Shown: piece by piece, positions 36,380 through 48,298 of the stretch
How positions within the stretch are numbered: the first letter of the stretch is position 1
Layout of the letters: every line of letters begins with the position of its first letter
Source: Castanea sativa
Taxonomy: Eukaryota; Streptophyta; Magnoliopsida; Fagales; Fagaceae
DNA: 64,000 bases
Assembly: GCF_040712315.1 (NCBI RefSeq)
Contig: NC_134013.1
Location: 33,267,001 to 33,331,000, forward strand
Direction of reading: 5' to 3'
Translations under genes and position numbers: made by a program
The notes under the pieces: generated by a model
The model's database searches: none
Told to the model about the DNA's origin: nothing
The model's input: only the letters and a program-made list of their open reading frames with translations

Positions 36380-37626
36380 GACCTAGTTGGACCGACCCGG
36401 TTGTGTCTTTTCTTAAGAATGACATCCTTCCCGAGGAAAAATCGGAAGCAGATAAGATACGTCGAAAGGCGCCACGCTTCTGGTTGTCCGAGGATCAGAA
36501 ACTGTATAAACGATCCTTTTCAGGACCATATTTGCTGTGTGTGCACCCTGACTCAACGGAAGCACTTCTAGAAGAACTGCATGAAGGAATTTGTGGCAGC
36601 CACACTGGGGGAAGGTCCTTGGCCCACAGAGCTCTGACTCAGGGTTATTGGTGGCCCAATATGCAAAGGGAGGCTCAAGACTACGCCAGGAAATGTGATC
36701 AATGCCAGAGGTTCGCCCCTAACATCCATCAACTCCGGAGGAGTTCTTAACCCCCTCTCCGAGTCCTCGCCCTTGCACAGTGGGGATTGGACATAGTGGG
36801 GCCGTTTCCGAGGGCAGCAGGTAACAAAAGATGGCTGCTTGTAGGAACGGATTACTTTACTAAATGGGTCGAGGCGGAGCCCTTGGAAAACATTAGAGAT
36901 GTTGATTCCAAGAAATTTGTGTGGAAGAACATCGTCACTAGATTTGGAATACCACATACACTTATATCAGATAATGGAGTTCAATTTGACAGCAAAGCTT
37001 TCAGGAATTATTGCAGTGACATGGGTATCATAAATAGGTACTCCACCCCATATTATCCTCAGGGAAATGGGCAAGCCGAGGCCGTTAACAAGGTCATAGT
37101 CAGTGGGCTTAAGAAAAGGTTGGACGATGCGAAAGGCAAATGGGTAGAAGAGCTCCCTCATGTTCTGTGGACGTATCGGACCACACCGCGCAGGTCCACT
37201 GGAGAAACGCCATTCTCTATGACTTATGGGGCCGAGGCGGTGATACCTTTGGAATATGGTTTCCCCACCCTAAAGACAAGTTCTTTTACCCCAGAGAATA
37301 ACAAGGGACTCCTGGAGAAAGGTCTTGATTTACTGGAGGAACGACGCGAGGCAGCTATGGTCCAAATGGCTTATTATCAACAGAAGCTAAAACGGGGATA
37401 TGATGCCCATGTGAAGCTAAGGCCGCTTGCACCTGGTGATCTTGTACTCAGAAAAGTCGTAGGAACTTCTAGGAACCCAGCTTGGGGTAAACTAGGACCC
37501 AACTGGGAAGGCCCCTATCGCATTGTTTCAGTAGCCGGCATAGGGTCATATCGGCTAGCTGACCTAGATAAAAAAATTGTACCACGCCCATGGAATGTAA
37601 ACAATCTTAGAAGGTATTATTATTAA
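36380..37626 (+). pseudogene. Gypsy-1 integrase (near-complete)
   Basis: An HHCC zinc domain (LHEGICGSHTGGRSLAHRAL, then CDQCQRF) lies at 36570-36720. The catalytic core after 36780 has GLDIVGPFPRA, ISDNGVQFD and an Ala-Glu-Ala-Val segment, consistent with D,D,E. The C-terminal part ([24 protein letters not shown]) ends at 37626. One in-frame TAA at about 36748-36750 separates zinc domain and core; from 36787 a clean 279-aa frame is open. Integration of cDNA would be its role in an intact element. Confidence 0.9.
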
Positions 37627-37670
37627 TAAAATGTGCTTTTGTCAGTGAACATTTTAAAGTTATGAGTATC

Positions 37671-38690
37671 ATTAACATTTGAAGCTATTGCTCTTAAGAA
37701 TCAAACAGAAACTTGGTTAAGTGCAGTCCTCGGACCACAAACCTTGTGGAAATTGATGTCTTGTCATTTGTTAAACAGAACCTTAGTTATGCCGGGTCCT
37801 CGGACCTCCTACTTTGGGGAAATTAACATTTGAAGTTACTGTTCTTAAGAATCAAACGGAAACTTGGTTAAGTGCAGTCCTCGGACCACAAACCTTGTGG
37901 AAATTGATGTCTTGTCATTTGTTAAACAGAATCTTAGTTATGCCGGGTCCTCGGACCTCCTACTTTGGGGAAATTAACATTTGAAGTTACTGTTCTTAAG
38001 AATCAAACAGAAACTTGGTTAAGTGCAGTCCTCGGACCACAAACCTTGTGGAAATTGATGTCTTGTCATTTGTTACACAGAACCTTAGTTATGCCGGGTC
38101 CTCGGACCTCCTACTTTGGGGAAATTAACATTTGAAGTTACTGTTCTTAAGAATCAAACAGAAACTTGGTTAAGTGTAGTCCTCGGACCACAAACCTTGG
38201 GAAAACTGATATCTTGTCATTTGTTAAACAGAACCTTACTTATGCCGGGTCCTCGGACCTCCTACTTTGGGAAATTAACATTTGAAGTTACCGTCTTAAG
38301 AATCAAACGAAACTTGGTTAAGTGTAGTCCTCGGACCACAAACCTTGTGAAAATTGATGTCTTGTCATTTGTTAAACAGAACCTTAGTTATGCCGGGTCC
38401 TCGGACCTCCTACTTTGGGGAAATTAACATTTGAAGTTACTGTTCTTAAGAATCAAACAGAAACTTGGTTAAGTGTAGTCCTCGGACCACAAACCTTGTG
38501 GAAATTGATGTCTTGTCATTTGTTAAACAGAACCTTAGTTATGCCGGGTCCTCAGACCTCCTACTTTGGGAAAATTAACATTTGAAGTTAATGGTCTAAA
38601 GAATCAAATGGAAAATTAGTTAAGTCTTGTCCTCGGACTATAAACTTGATCAAAGTTAACTTCTTATTGTGTCTGGGAGTTGGTGCCTTA
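37671..38690 (+). repeat. Tandem repeat array, ~150-bp units, in Gypsy-1
   Basis: Units begin ATTAACATTTGAAGTTACTG and contain CCTCGGACCACAAACCTTGT and GCCGGGTCCTCGGACCTCCT. Starts at 37671, 37822, 37973, 38124, 38274, 38423 and 38574 give six full units of 149-151 bp and a decayed seventh. It lies directly after the integrase. Confidence 0.93.
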
Positions 38691-39132
38691 CCGTTCAATA
38701 ACTCGGATCTTAAGTCTTATTTCGTTAAAAGTATTAAGCAAATTTATGTGAGGAAGGAGTGGTCCTCGGATCTTACATCCTACTAAAAACAATGCTACAC
38801 ATTATAAGGTTTTAATCATTATACGAGGTCTCTCTTTTTTAAACCAAGGCATTGTTTAAACATGTTAGCCATATCACTTTTTATTAAGTTTTTAATAACA
38901 CGCGAATGACTGCGTGGAGGTTATGATCGTGCAAAACGTGAAGTTAGATTTGTTTGCTCTGCCCCCTTTTGACCATGTATTAATGGCAATCTTTATAACC
39001 AATATAACAAGAATAAAGTAAGATGGATACAACATAAGTGAGAATTAAATGAAATTGTTCTTCATTAATCATTCGAATATACATTACATATTTAATTCAA
39101 AAATGGAAAAAGAGAAGTCCTAAAGCTAGGTC

Positions 39133-41673
39133 CTAAGCTTTTGGAGGGGGGTCTTGCTGAGAGGTACTGGTGGCCTCGGTCTTTCTCAACTCCAGCTCAA
39201 AGGGAGTCAGGACTTGATTTCCTTTGTCTGCTGTCTTCGTTGGAAGGATGTTGGGTTCCACTTTCTGGTTCAAGTCCTTCTCTGCATCCCCGCCTCCTTC
39301 CTTCTCTTTGTTGGAACCTGAAGGTTCTGTAGGATCTGGAATTAGCTGTGGGATCATCGGAGGCAGAGCAGGGAGAGTTGACTCAGGGGTAGGAGTAGCA
39401 GTAGGAGCCTCTTCAATCTCCTGTATCTCCAGGGGAAGCCAAACGTTCTCGGACTTCCTCAGATCCGAGGATAGAGGAACTCCAGCTACGTTTAGGGCTT
39501 CCCCGTACTTTTCGACGACTCCCGGCCAAAGCCGCGAAGGCCTCGCCGGCTCTCTCGGTGGTTGCTACCCACTGCCTCATAGCTCGTACGCCGGCGGCTG
39601 TAAAGAGCGTTGGAATGAGCGGCTTCTTCCTTCATCGGCCGCAAGTTCCTTTTCCAAATCCGAGCTTTCCCTTTGGGCTTGGGAGAGCTCATCATCTTTT
39701 GTGAAGGAGCTTGCGCCGCCCTTCTATCCGGGACTTCATGGTCTTCAATTCGCCTCGGCCCCATTCTTCTCTCTCTTTAGATCAGCCACCTCCGAGGTAA
39801 GCTTCTCATTTTCCGGCAAAGGGCCGTGCCCAAGGACTTCTCGGTCTCCGGCCGACTTCAAACTCGGCTGGCCTTCTTCCGAGTATCTTCTATAAATTTA
39901 TTGGCTACGAAGACTTCTTGAATGGCCTGCAGTAAAGTGCGAGGAAGTCAAATATAGCAAGGCACTTATGAATAATTTGATATTGTTAAAAATTGGAATC
40001 TTCCTAAAGGGGTTAAACTTACCAGCGCTAAATCCCTTTTTAAAGAGAGGAATAGTTGTGGCTGGCTCATTTTCTCCAAGGTTTCCATGTCCTTGGCGAG
40101 TGAAGGGCGCTCTAACACTTCGGCCAAGTGGTGGGCATGGCCTTGTTGAACCGCCCTTATACTGGATTGGCAGGATATGGGTGCACCGTCCAGCCTTAAG
40201 TCAAGGGACCAGGTGGTCGGTGCTCGGCGCACTTCGGCCTCGTCCCTGATCTCCCCGCTTTCAACTGAGCGGGCCCTACCCTTGCCTTTGTCCAGCTTCT
40301 GCTGCTGAACCGGTGGAAGTTGTTGTCGTGGTTTCTTGGGGTCCTTGCTGATCGTCCCCTCGGCCTCCCCCTTTCTCTTCTTTTTGGGATCCTCGGCTGG
40401 AAGTTTCGGCTCGGCTGGAGGAGGGGGAGGTGGCAAAGATGGAAGAGCTTGGGTTGCCCCTGTCTTTTTCTCAACAACCTTCGCAGCTCTATTGGTCAGG
40501 AGACCCTTCATCCTGTCCATTTCCTCCTCGGATTCGTCCTCTGGTTGGGCAACGATCAATCCTGCAATTCCAGAGGCCTCAGTGGCTTCTTCTTCCTCGT
40601 CAGAGAGTACGACGAACTGGCTCCCTCGAGGTCTTTTGGTGTCTTCAAGTTGGAATTGACCTATCTCTTCGTCTAGTGTATGTGAAGAAGACACCTGCTC
40701 TTCTGGAACAACAGTTGCCTGAGAGTGCACGACGAGGGGAATTGCCGCTATGGGCTGGTTGTACAAAACGGTGTGAGGGGCGTTAGGGAGCTCGTGGTCG
40801 TCCAAAAGGTGGGGTCGGGCTACGTTTATTCTCCTTCGTCTTCAGTCACCCGCGACTATGGCGTTTTCTATCTCTTGGAAGTCCGAAGAGATGGGAGTGT
40901 ACCCCAGAATCAGATGAGCAGCTCTAAGTTGTAAGTCCTCGCTGACAAACACCTCGGAGCGAAGCACTCGGTTTAGATCGGCAACGCTGCAGTGGCTCAA
41001 GCGTGGACGCACGTGTTGCTTATCTGCAAAGAAAGACATGAAAGTAAACAACATGGTCAGATTCACATAGCAAGTGATAAAGTTAAACAAATGTAAATAC
41101 ATGTTAGTGTGCATGTTTGTGAGTATTAAGGGAAGTTGTGAGTTGGGGAGGTTAATCCTAAGGTGTCGCACCTGGATTTCCCCACTCAACTGGGCAGTGG
41201 AGGCCGTCGTGCCAGTTCCCAGAGACGATCAGGTAGTCATCCTTCATGCCTTTGTTGGATTTGGGCAAACAGGAGATTAGCCTAACGACGCTGGAGCGGG
41301 ATTTAATGTAGTAACCTATGTTGGAGAGTTTATGGGATTCGTACAGAAAGACGACATCGTGCCAGGTGAGGTTTAGACCCATTTGCTCGTTTAAAGCATC
41401 GACGCTACCCAAAACTCTAAAAACATTTGGGAGGCACTGATCGGGACACAACCGGTGGTTGCGAAGGTACTCCCTAGTTACAGGTTTCATTGGGAGGGTC
41501 ATCCCACCCTTTATAAAGGCTATCATCGGGATGATAACCTCTCCCTATTTTCTAGAACCAGCCACGGCTTCTGTCAGGCAATATTTTAAACCTACATTGC
41601 CGGGAATGTTATACTTGGCTCTGAAGCCTTCCATTCCAGCGGCGGTATCAACTAGACACTTAAACCTACCCAT
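39133..41673 (-). pseudogene. Gypsy-1 antisense gene, three exons (cargo gene)
   Basis: Reads opposite to gag-pol. Exon 1, 41172-41673, starts MGRFKCLVDTAAGMEGFRAK and continues with EVIIPMIAFIKGGMTLPM, RLCPDQC and VSGNWHDGLHCPVEWGNP. Intron 41024-41171 is GT-AG. Exon 2, 40023-41023, has HVRPRLSHCSVADLNRVL and a long acidic/Pro/Lys-rich part, ending at GTAAGT. Intron 39927-40022. Exon 3, 39133-39926, starts AIQEVFVANKFIEDTRKKAS and is Lys/Glu-rich (coiled-coil type). Damage: TAG at 41545-41547, a frameshift near 40850, several in exon 3. Similar antisense ORFs are known in Tat-type gypsy elements; function is unknown. A GTAAGT near 41780 may mark a further 5' leader exon. Confidence 0.75.
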
Positions 41674-42164
41674 CAGAAAAGAACGAAAGACTAAACTCTA
41701 AAGGGGAGAATATCTACGAGGACAGCCGAGGACTCTATCCGAGGAGAAAAGGTTAAGAATAGAGAGAGCAAGAACTTACAAAGTTGAAGGTGTGCAAATT
41801 TTCACGGTTTTCTGCAGGCAAAGTATGATTGCTGATGTTTTGATGGGATTAGCCCCTGGGGAATTAAATGAAGGCGCAGGTTCCCGAAGCGTCACAATGT
41901 GCGGAAAAGCGGCCTCGAAATTACATTCGTCCCGCCAAAATTTTCGTGGAGTAACGAGGACCGTTGGATACCCATCTCGCCGTTGAACGTGAGGGACAAG
42001 ATGTAGCTTACAGCAATAAATGCGCGCGTTTTTGAAAATAAAACCGCCAAGTGGCATCTTCTGGGACGCGAAACGATTTCCACACGTGCAGTCACTCACA
42101 AAGTGTATGGAGTAGGTTCTCGTCAGATCAAAATCCTATTTTTCTCCTCGGACGTTGAAAATTA

Positions 42165-42181
42165 GAGTTTTGAGGGGCTAT
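42165..42181 (+). promoter_or_regulatory. Gypsy-1 polypurine tract
   Basis: GAGTTTTGAGGGGCTAT immediately before the 3' LTR; the position and the GAGGGG core fit plus-strand priming. Confidence 0.6.
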
Positions 42182-42930
42182 TGTGGGGAGTAAAAAGACC
42201 CCGATGGGGATGTGGGCCTTTGGGCCATGCTAAGGAAGGCCGACCCGCTCTTGGGTTTAGAACTTGTTAGTACTACGGGTCGGCCCATACGCCGAGGATC
42301 CGAGGATCCAGCTGAGGGTGAATTTCCCTTCGGACGGACACCGGGGAACCCAAGATTTCATGGTAAAGGTTAGGGAATGACACGGTCAAGACCAATGGTT
42401 AAAGGGGGTGAACCCTTGAATGTCCTAGAAGCACCGATGTTAGAGAAATACCAAAGATAAAGGTTGCCACCTCCACATTAAAGACCCTGCACCTACCACC
42501 CTGGCCGCATTAATGGGGAAGTGACACCTGAACAGTGGAAGGGAAACTTCTGGTTACTGTTCAAAGGCACTGAGAAAAGAAATATCTAGGCTAAGGGGGA
42601 GTTGGGGCAACACGTGTACAAAGTATCAAAAAGAGGAGTATTTAAGGAGCAACCTAGAACAAGAATCAGCGGGCCCTTCTTTGTAATCTAAAAGAAAAAG
42701 AAAAAATATAAAGAGATAATATAAGAACAGCTCTCGGCTTACGTCCGAGCAGGTTGATTTACAATATTCCTTGTTGTTTTCAAGTGTTTGCAATCTTTGG
42801 CTTGTCATTTAATCCTTAGACACTTCTAACCTGGGTTTCAAGCCCACACTCTACAAATTCATATTGTTTAAGGCTCATTGGGCCTGAGCCCGTAACTGTT
42901 CTTAGGGCCAGGTGCAATTGTGCACTTACA
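42182..42930 (+). repeat. Gypsy-1 3' LTR (749 bp)
   Basis: Partner of 31523-32270, one base longer (GGTAAAGG against GGTAAGG). Followed by the target duplication AGAAG. Confidence 0.93.
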
Positions 42931-43314
42931 AGAAGAAATACATGACTTTTATATACTCATTAAAATTTAGAAGATAATAAATTCTCTTAGTAAATTAATT
43001 TATATATATGTGTGTGTATAGAGATTTGTCTTAACTAATATATTAACATCACAACTTGGCCCCCCCAAACTAAAATTTCTAGCTCCGCCCCTGGACACAC
43101 ACACTCTTTATGATGGATATTGTAAATGATCTTATAGGGTATATAGTTTCATATTTTGTTGTTGATAATTCCATGGTTGGGGGAAGGAAATTTTGAATTC
43201 TTGATGTTTTCGTTGAAAATACTAGGAGGTGCCACTCAATTTCAATTGACACTAGTTATAAAAGTAAGAAAATACTAATATGATTATTGACTTTGCTAAA
43301 TTGGGACCACAAAA

Positions 43315-43358
<44 letters not shown>

Positions 43359-44118
43359 GAACATGTCAATTATTTTTATTTAATTTGTAGTTCATATGCA
43401 TATAATTGTATCATTTTGATCACACTTTTTATTTTTAACTTTGATATATGTTATCACTGTTACTCAAATTTCCCCCCAAATTTTTCATTAAGGTTTCATT
43501 ATATTCTTAGATCCTTTAATCATTGAAATCAGTTCTCTTCCCCAACCCCCCCCCCCCCCCCAAAAATCAAAGCCACATTTAAATTAAAAAGGGTAAAAAT
43601 GCAGAAACACTTATTAATATAACTTTTGGTAAATTTGAAATTATAAGTTTGTGAATTTTGAAAAATACCCAAAATAATCATTCTATCTAATTTTTCATCT
43701 TCCTTAGTTGATAAAAGACATAGGGGAAAATTTTTAATTAAAATATATTCTAAAATAAATTTTTAACAAAAAAAATGATATGACAACGATAATATAGCCA
43801 TAACGATTAATTTCAATAATTCTCAAAATTTAGGGGTTTCTTATTTTAAATAGAAGATCAAGGGATTAATTTGATTTTAACTTAGAGTCCAAGGGGGTGT
43901 TTTTACCTTTTACTTTATATATATAGTGGAGCCAAAAGCTTTGTAGCTTGACTGGGGTTGCCAATTTTTTTTTTAATAAAAAAATTGGCCCCTCCTAATA
44001 CACAAATTACTTAGGGGTTTAGAAGAAAAATGATTCAAACTACAGGGATAGGAGCATATTTACAGTCTCACATGAAAAAAATGATTAGGAGTTGAATATG
44101 GTAAGTAAAGGGTTGTTT

Positions 44119-44192
<74 letters not shown>

Positions 44193-44244
44193 CCTTTAAC
44201 TAGTTAATACCCTCTTCTAAAATGAAAAAAAAAAAAAAAAAAAC
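42931..44244. other. Intergenic stretch with microsatellites
   Basis: No gene is recognised. Simple repeats: (CT)n at 43319-43354, poly(C) at about 43546-43561, (AT)n at 44122-44189, poly(A) at 44226-44243. The sequence GGCCCCCCCAAACTAAAATT at about 43060 looks like the end of an unidentified repeat. Confidence 0.6.
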
Positions 44245-44641
44245 TTAGGGTATGTTTGGTACATTGAATGGGAAATACAACACAAATCATAATTTTTATT
44301 ACTCAGAATAAAAGGTGTTATAAGTTGTACGTAGTAACATTAGAATAAAACTTAAAATCTATATGTAGGAAATATTTTACTTACAATTAAAATATTTAAA
44401 AAAATTTAAATTTGAGAGAGAGATGTTATTTTTGGATGATTTTATATTTTGATAATTATTATTTTCATATAGAAATAATATTGTATATTTGAAAATATAT
44501 TAATTTGATAAATTATTCACAAACTATGGAAAGGATGTTACAACCTTTTTTTTAAAGAGAAATAGTTATTTCTCATTTTAAAGAATAATTATTTATAATA
44601 ATAAAAAAAACCATGCCCTTAGTGTACCAATCATGCCCTTA
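44245..44641. mobile_element. MITE with ~20-bp inverted ends
   Basis: Left end TTAGGGTATGTTTGGTACAT; right end, reverse complement, TAAGGGCATGATTGGTACAC. The right end with its flank (GTGTACCAATCATGCCCTTA, then GTTAGTGCAAT) recurs at 44776-44806. The superfamily is undecided; no clear target duplication. Confidence 0.65.
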
Positions 44642-45154
44642 GTTAGTGCAATCATAATCAAACTATTATATAGCTAAATTAGGCCAATTTTTATAAAAAA
44701 ATCAGGCCAATTTTTGTAATAAAAATATAATCAAACTATTAAATAGCTAAATTAAATAATAGGTATTATATTTTAGTGTACCAATCATGCCCTTAGTTAG
44801 TGCAATGTACATAAATGTTTTACCAAATAAGTATTATACATGTTTATTTAATAAATATATGAATAAATAGAGAAATAAAACTACAGTCATAGCAACAGTT
44901 ACAACAATTTCATAACATGCCATAATTTTCTTACCACCTCAAACTTGGACCATTATAAAAATTTAAATTGTAGATTGTGTAGGCCCAAGTGTGAGGTATT
45001 AGGAGGTATATTGTAAAATTGTTGTTAATTTTCGTTGCATGTGATCATAATTTTATTATAAATAAAGAATCAACTATAATATTTATAGAAAAGAACATAC
45101 TTGATCCAATTGGCTTTAGAAAATCAAACTTAATTTAATAATATTAGGATGTTT

Positions 45155-45274
45155 AGTGTGCGTTTGATATCAGCCTATTTAATTTTTTGCTGAATGTTTG
45201 TTATGGTTTACTTGTACTTCAAAAAAGTAACAAAAAGTGGAGATTTAAAAAACTGTATATAAATGCTAAAAGCT
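45155..45274. mobile_element. Left part of a split hAT-like MITE
   Basis: GTGCGTTTGATATCAGCC on the left resembles the reverse complement of the sequence at 56661-56690 (GTCCATTTGTAACCAGTT), with matching TTTGGTTAGCTTTTA-type inner parts. The two halves are now 11.4 kb apart because a LINE, and inside it Gypsy-2, inserted between them. Assignment to hAT is tentative; no 8-bp duplication was found. Confidence 0.5.
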
Positions 45275-46238
45275 TTTTTCTTTTTCTTTTTGAGGGGGAA
45301 AAATAGAAACTTTATTAATGTAAGCAAGCTAAATCAGCTTGTAAAACAGTTTGTATGTGTGGTGAAACATCCTCCATCCACGATAAAAAATCTAGGATGC
45401 ATAAAACATATCTAACCAGATTATGAGCTACAGAATTACCTTCTCTTTTTGTATGGGAGTAAAGCACTTGTTCAAAATTTTGGGATAACATTCTCACATC
45501 CTCAAGTAGCAAACCTATAAGTGTTAAGGATTGTGCATTCTCCCTCAAAGCTTGTATCACTTCCATCAAATCTCCCTTCAAGACAACACATTGAAAACCA
45601 GGATCTCTTGCAAAGGACAAAGCTGTTGCTACTGCCAATGACTCGATATCCACTGCCTCCGAAGCTTGTTGCATTACCTTTGCGCATGAAGTTAAAACCA
45701 AGCCCTTCACATCCTTGACCACCACGCCTACACCAGATTTATTTTCTTTTGAAAAAACGGCGCCATCGAAGTTAATCTTTACCACATTCACTGGAGGAGG
45801 CAACCATCGATTGTGTGATATTTTACAACTCCGTTGTACCTGGGTCTCCATTTCCTGTCTCTTCATGTGGAAGTCGTTCAAGCTAACTTTCGACATAGCA
45901 GCAACGTGGTGAAGAGCAGTAGTAGGAATTTGTAAACGGACCTGGTTCCGTTGATTCCAAACTGACCATGCTGTGACTGCCAAAAGTTCCAGCTACTTAC
46001 CCTCCAATATTATCCACAAGACTAGTTCTTTAAACTCAGCAAAACCGACTGAATTTCGGAAATTCCATAATGATTGGTCTGCCCAGACAATATCAAGCTT
46101 AGTGCATGACCACAAGGCATGGAGTGGGTCTTCGGCATCAACTCTACAGCGGTCACAGATTGAGTCGGCAATAATGGTTCTTCTCACCAAAGCTTGTTTT
46201 GATGGAATGGCATTGCGACAGGCCCTCCATATGAATGT
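45275..46238 (-). pseudogene. LINE ORF2 C-terminal part (zinc-binding region and RNase H), left segment
   Basis: Minus-strand reading gives FIWRACRNAIPSKQALVRR, C-x2-C (ICDRC) and a WSCTKLDIVW segment, then after a TAG at about 45990-45993 a 222-aa RNase H: INFDGAVFSKENKSGVGVVV, EAVDIESLAVATAL, LKGDLMEVIQAL and TKREGNSVAHNLVR. The T-rich tract at 45275-45290 is the 3' tail on this strand. An 11-bp target duplication TGCTAAAAGCT lies at 45264-45274 and 56650-56660, so this LINE copy is 5'-truncated at about 1.2 kb and was later split by Gypsy-2 at 46238. Confidence 0.88.
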
Positions 46239-46818
46239 TGAAGAGGATAAAATAGGAGATGGATCTCTCCTTGAAGCATGACGGTACGGTATTGACATGT
46301 GGATGGTCCACGGGTCAATGTTACAAGGACACGTAGTGGACGGTTGTAACATTTGGCCTCCGTTTGTATTGATTAGGCTTTAAGGATTCCTAACCGGAAT
46401 CAACTTGCATCTCACGATAAATCTGATATGGCTTTGCTTGATCTCCACGCAAACGTGAATAAGGAGAGTCCTTGCGTCACACGTTTAACCATAATCAAAA
46501 GACTCCTATAAGGAAAAGAACTCTATAAGGTATGCAGAATCGAAGAGGTGCTATCCTAAAAGGAAAGGGTTTCATGGCCAAGGCATGGATGATAACCCTA
46601 CACTAATATAAATACCCCAAAACCCTCATAAATCAAGGTACGCATTATTAACTCGACTCTGATACTTTAGGGTTGTGAAAAACTCTAACTTGACCTTCGG
46701 AGGGTTTTTGGCTGGCACCACACCGGTGCTCTCTGTTAGGTCTTTTCTTTTCGTTTTGTAGGTGTTGTTTCGATTTGGGAGTGCATGCAGCTTATTGGTG
46801 ATTTTTTCGGCATCATCC
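46239..46818 (+). repeat. Gypsy-2 5' LTR (580 bp)
   Basis: Starts TGAAGAGGATAAAATAGGAG; ends GCATCATCC, where the 3' copy has GCATCATCA. TATAAATA at about 46606 is the likely promoter element. Confidence 0.93.
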
Positions 46819-46820
46819 GT

Positions 46821-46836
46821 TGGCGCCGTCTGTGGG
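46821..46836 (+). promoter_or_regulatory. Gypsy-2 primer binding site
   Basis: TGGCGCCGTCTGTGGG, two bases after the LTR; a common Tat/Ogre-type primer site. Confidence 0.75.
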
Positions 46837-46879
46837 AAAGAAAATCAGCCTTTACTCCATCCCTGAGATAAAAATTTGC

Positions 46880-48140
46880 ATGGTACTCACTCGATCGATG
46901 GCAACAACCAACAATCAAGGTGACGAACCGCACACCACAGCTTTAGAGAGGTAAGTCCAAACGCTTGCAGCGGCGGTTGAGCGCCTAACCAAGTAAAATC
47001 ATGATCTAGAAGAGCAACTGCGGCAAAGGAATGCACACCCAAGCGCACTAGAGGAAGACCAGGAAGGTGCAAGCGCAGAAGGGAGGAACCCAAAAGGGCT
47101 TGAGGGTAGCAACGCTCCAAGCAGACCGGAACAGCAGGACACTAACCGGTCATCCATCTCGGATACCCTACCACATCACATAGCAGCTGAGATGCAGGAG
47201 ATGAGGGAATGGATGGATGTGATGATAAACGCCCTAAGGGGTCGAATCTCCAGTGACCTAGATGACTTAGTCCATAGAACTGATTCGCCTTTCACGACGC
47301 TCGTAAGTTCATGCCCCCTTCCCCCAAAATTTTGCATGCCTCAGGTGGAGAATTACGACGGATCTAAGGATCCATTGGAATCTTTCAAGACCCTAATGCA
47401 TCTTCAGGGTGTACCAGATGAAATCATGTGTAGGGTTTTTCCCACCACATTGAAAGGACTTGCGAGGGACTGGTACAGTAGGCTGATGCCTAATTCCATC
47501 GGCACTTTTAAGGAATTAGGCGCACAATTCGTATCACACTTTATCGGGAGTCACCGGCATAAGAAGTCTACCGCGTGTCTGATGAACATTAGACAACGAG
47601 AAGACGAGACTCTAAGATCATACATAGCTCGCTTTAACAAGGAAGCCCTCTCGATAGACGAGGCGGATGACAAGATACTTGTGGCAGCGTTCATAAATGG
47701 GTTGTGGAAGGGTAAGTTCCTGTTTTCTCTATATAAGAATGACCCAAAGACTATGTCCGAAGTGTTTTACAGGGCAACGAAGTACATGAATGCTGAGGAT
47801 GCCTTGCTAGCCCGAGAGGAAAAGCCTAGAAAAAGGGAAAGGCAGGAAGATACACGATCGGATAAGGGACGAAAGATGGCTAGAACCGGAGAGCAACGGG
47901 AAAATCGACGACCCAAACCGCCCGCGGGAAGATTCACGAACTTCACCCCTCTCACAGCCCCAATCGACCAAGTGTTAATGCAGATCAAAGATGAAGGAAC
48001 CCTGACGTTTCTTGGCAAGCTGAAGGGAGATCCGAACAAAAGGCCAAAAGACAGATACTGCTTTTCATGGCGATCATGGTCACGATAGGACGGATTGTTA
48101 TGACTTAAAACAGCAAATTGAAGCCCTCATTAGTTAAGGA
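46880..48140 (+). pseudogene. Gypsy-2 gag
   Basis: ATG at 46880 is in frame with the long open part from 47192. Two stops break the N-terminal 100 codons (TAA near 46951, TAA near 46995). The retrotransposon gag domain is clear: PKFCMPQVENYDGSKDPLES, VFPTTLKGLARDWYSRL, LRSYIARFNKEA and AAFINGLWKGKF. A basic tail follows. The zinc knuckle (about 48056-48120) is present only after a one-base frame change: YC, then HGDHGHDRTDCYDLKQQIE. Confidence 0.88.
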
Positions 48141-48298
48141 AGGTTGTAGAGGTTTGTGAGGAAGGAGAGAACGGATCAACTCCAGGAACAAAATCCCCGA
48201 CGGGAGAACGAGCGTCCCAGACCACCTGTAGGAGACATACGGATGATTGTAGGGGCAATGCTTCTGCAGGGTCGTCCAAAAATGTCAGAAAAACCTAT

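Larger units (their letters stand above)
31523..42930 (+). mobile_element. Gypsy-1: Tat-like Ty3/gypsy LTR retrotransposon, 11.4 kb
   Basis: Complete by structure. LTRs 31523-32270 and 42182-42930 (TGTGGGG to CTTACA), a 5-bp target duplication AGAAG (31518-31522, 42931-42935), a TGGCGCC-type primer site, and a purine tract before the 3' LTR. Interior order: gag, protease, RT, RNase H, second RNase H, integrase, tandem-repeat array, antisense multi-exon gene. The extra RNase H and the antisense gene place it near the Tat lineage. About 14 mismatches by eye between the LTRs (around 2%) suggest a fairly recent insertion. Coding regions are broken, so it is not autonomous now. Confidence 0.93.

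Noticed and set aside
38116..38427. 103-aa open frame in Gypsy-1
   Set aside because: Generated by the 150-bp repeat units.
43040..43110. Possible element terminus (GGCCCCCCCAAACT, CTCCGCCCCTGG)
   Set aside because: Resembles a common plant repeat end, but no partner terminus or duplication was found.
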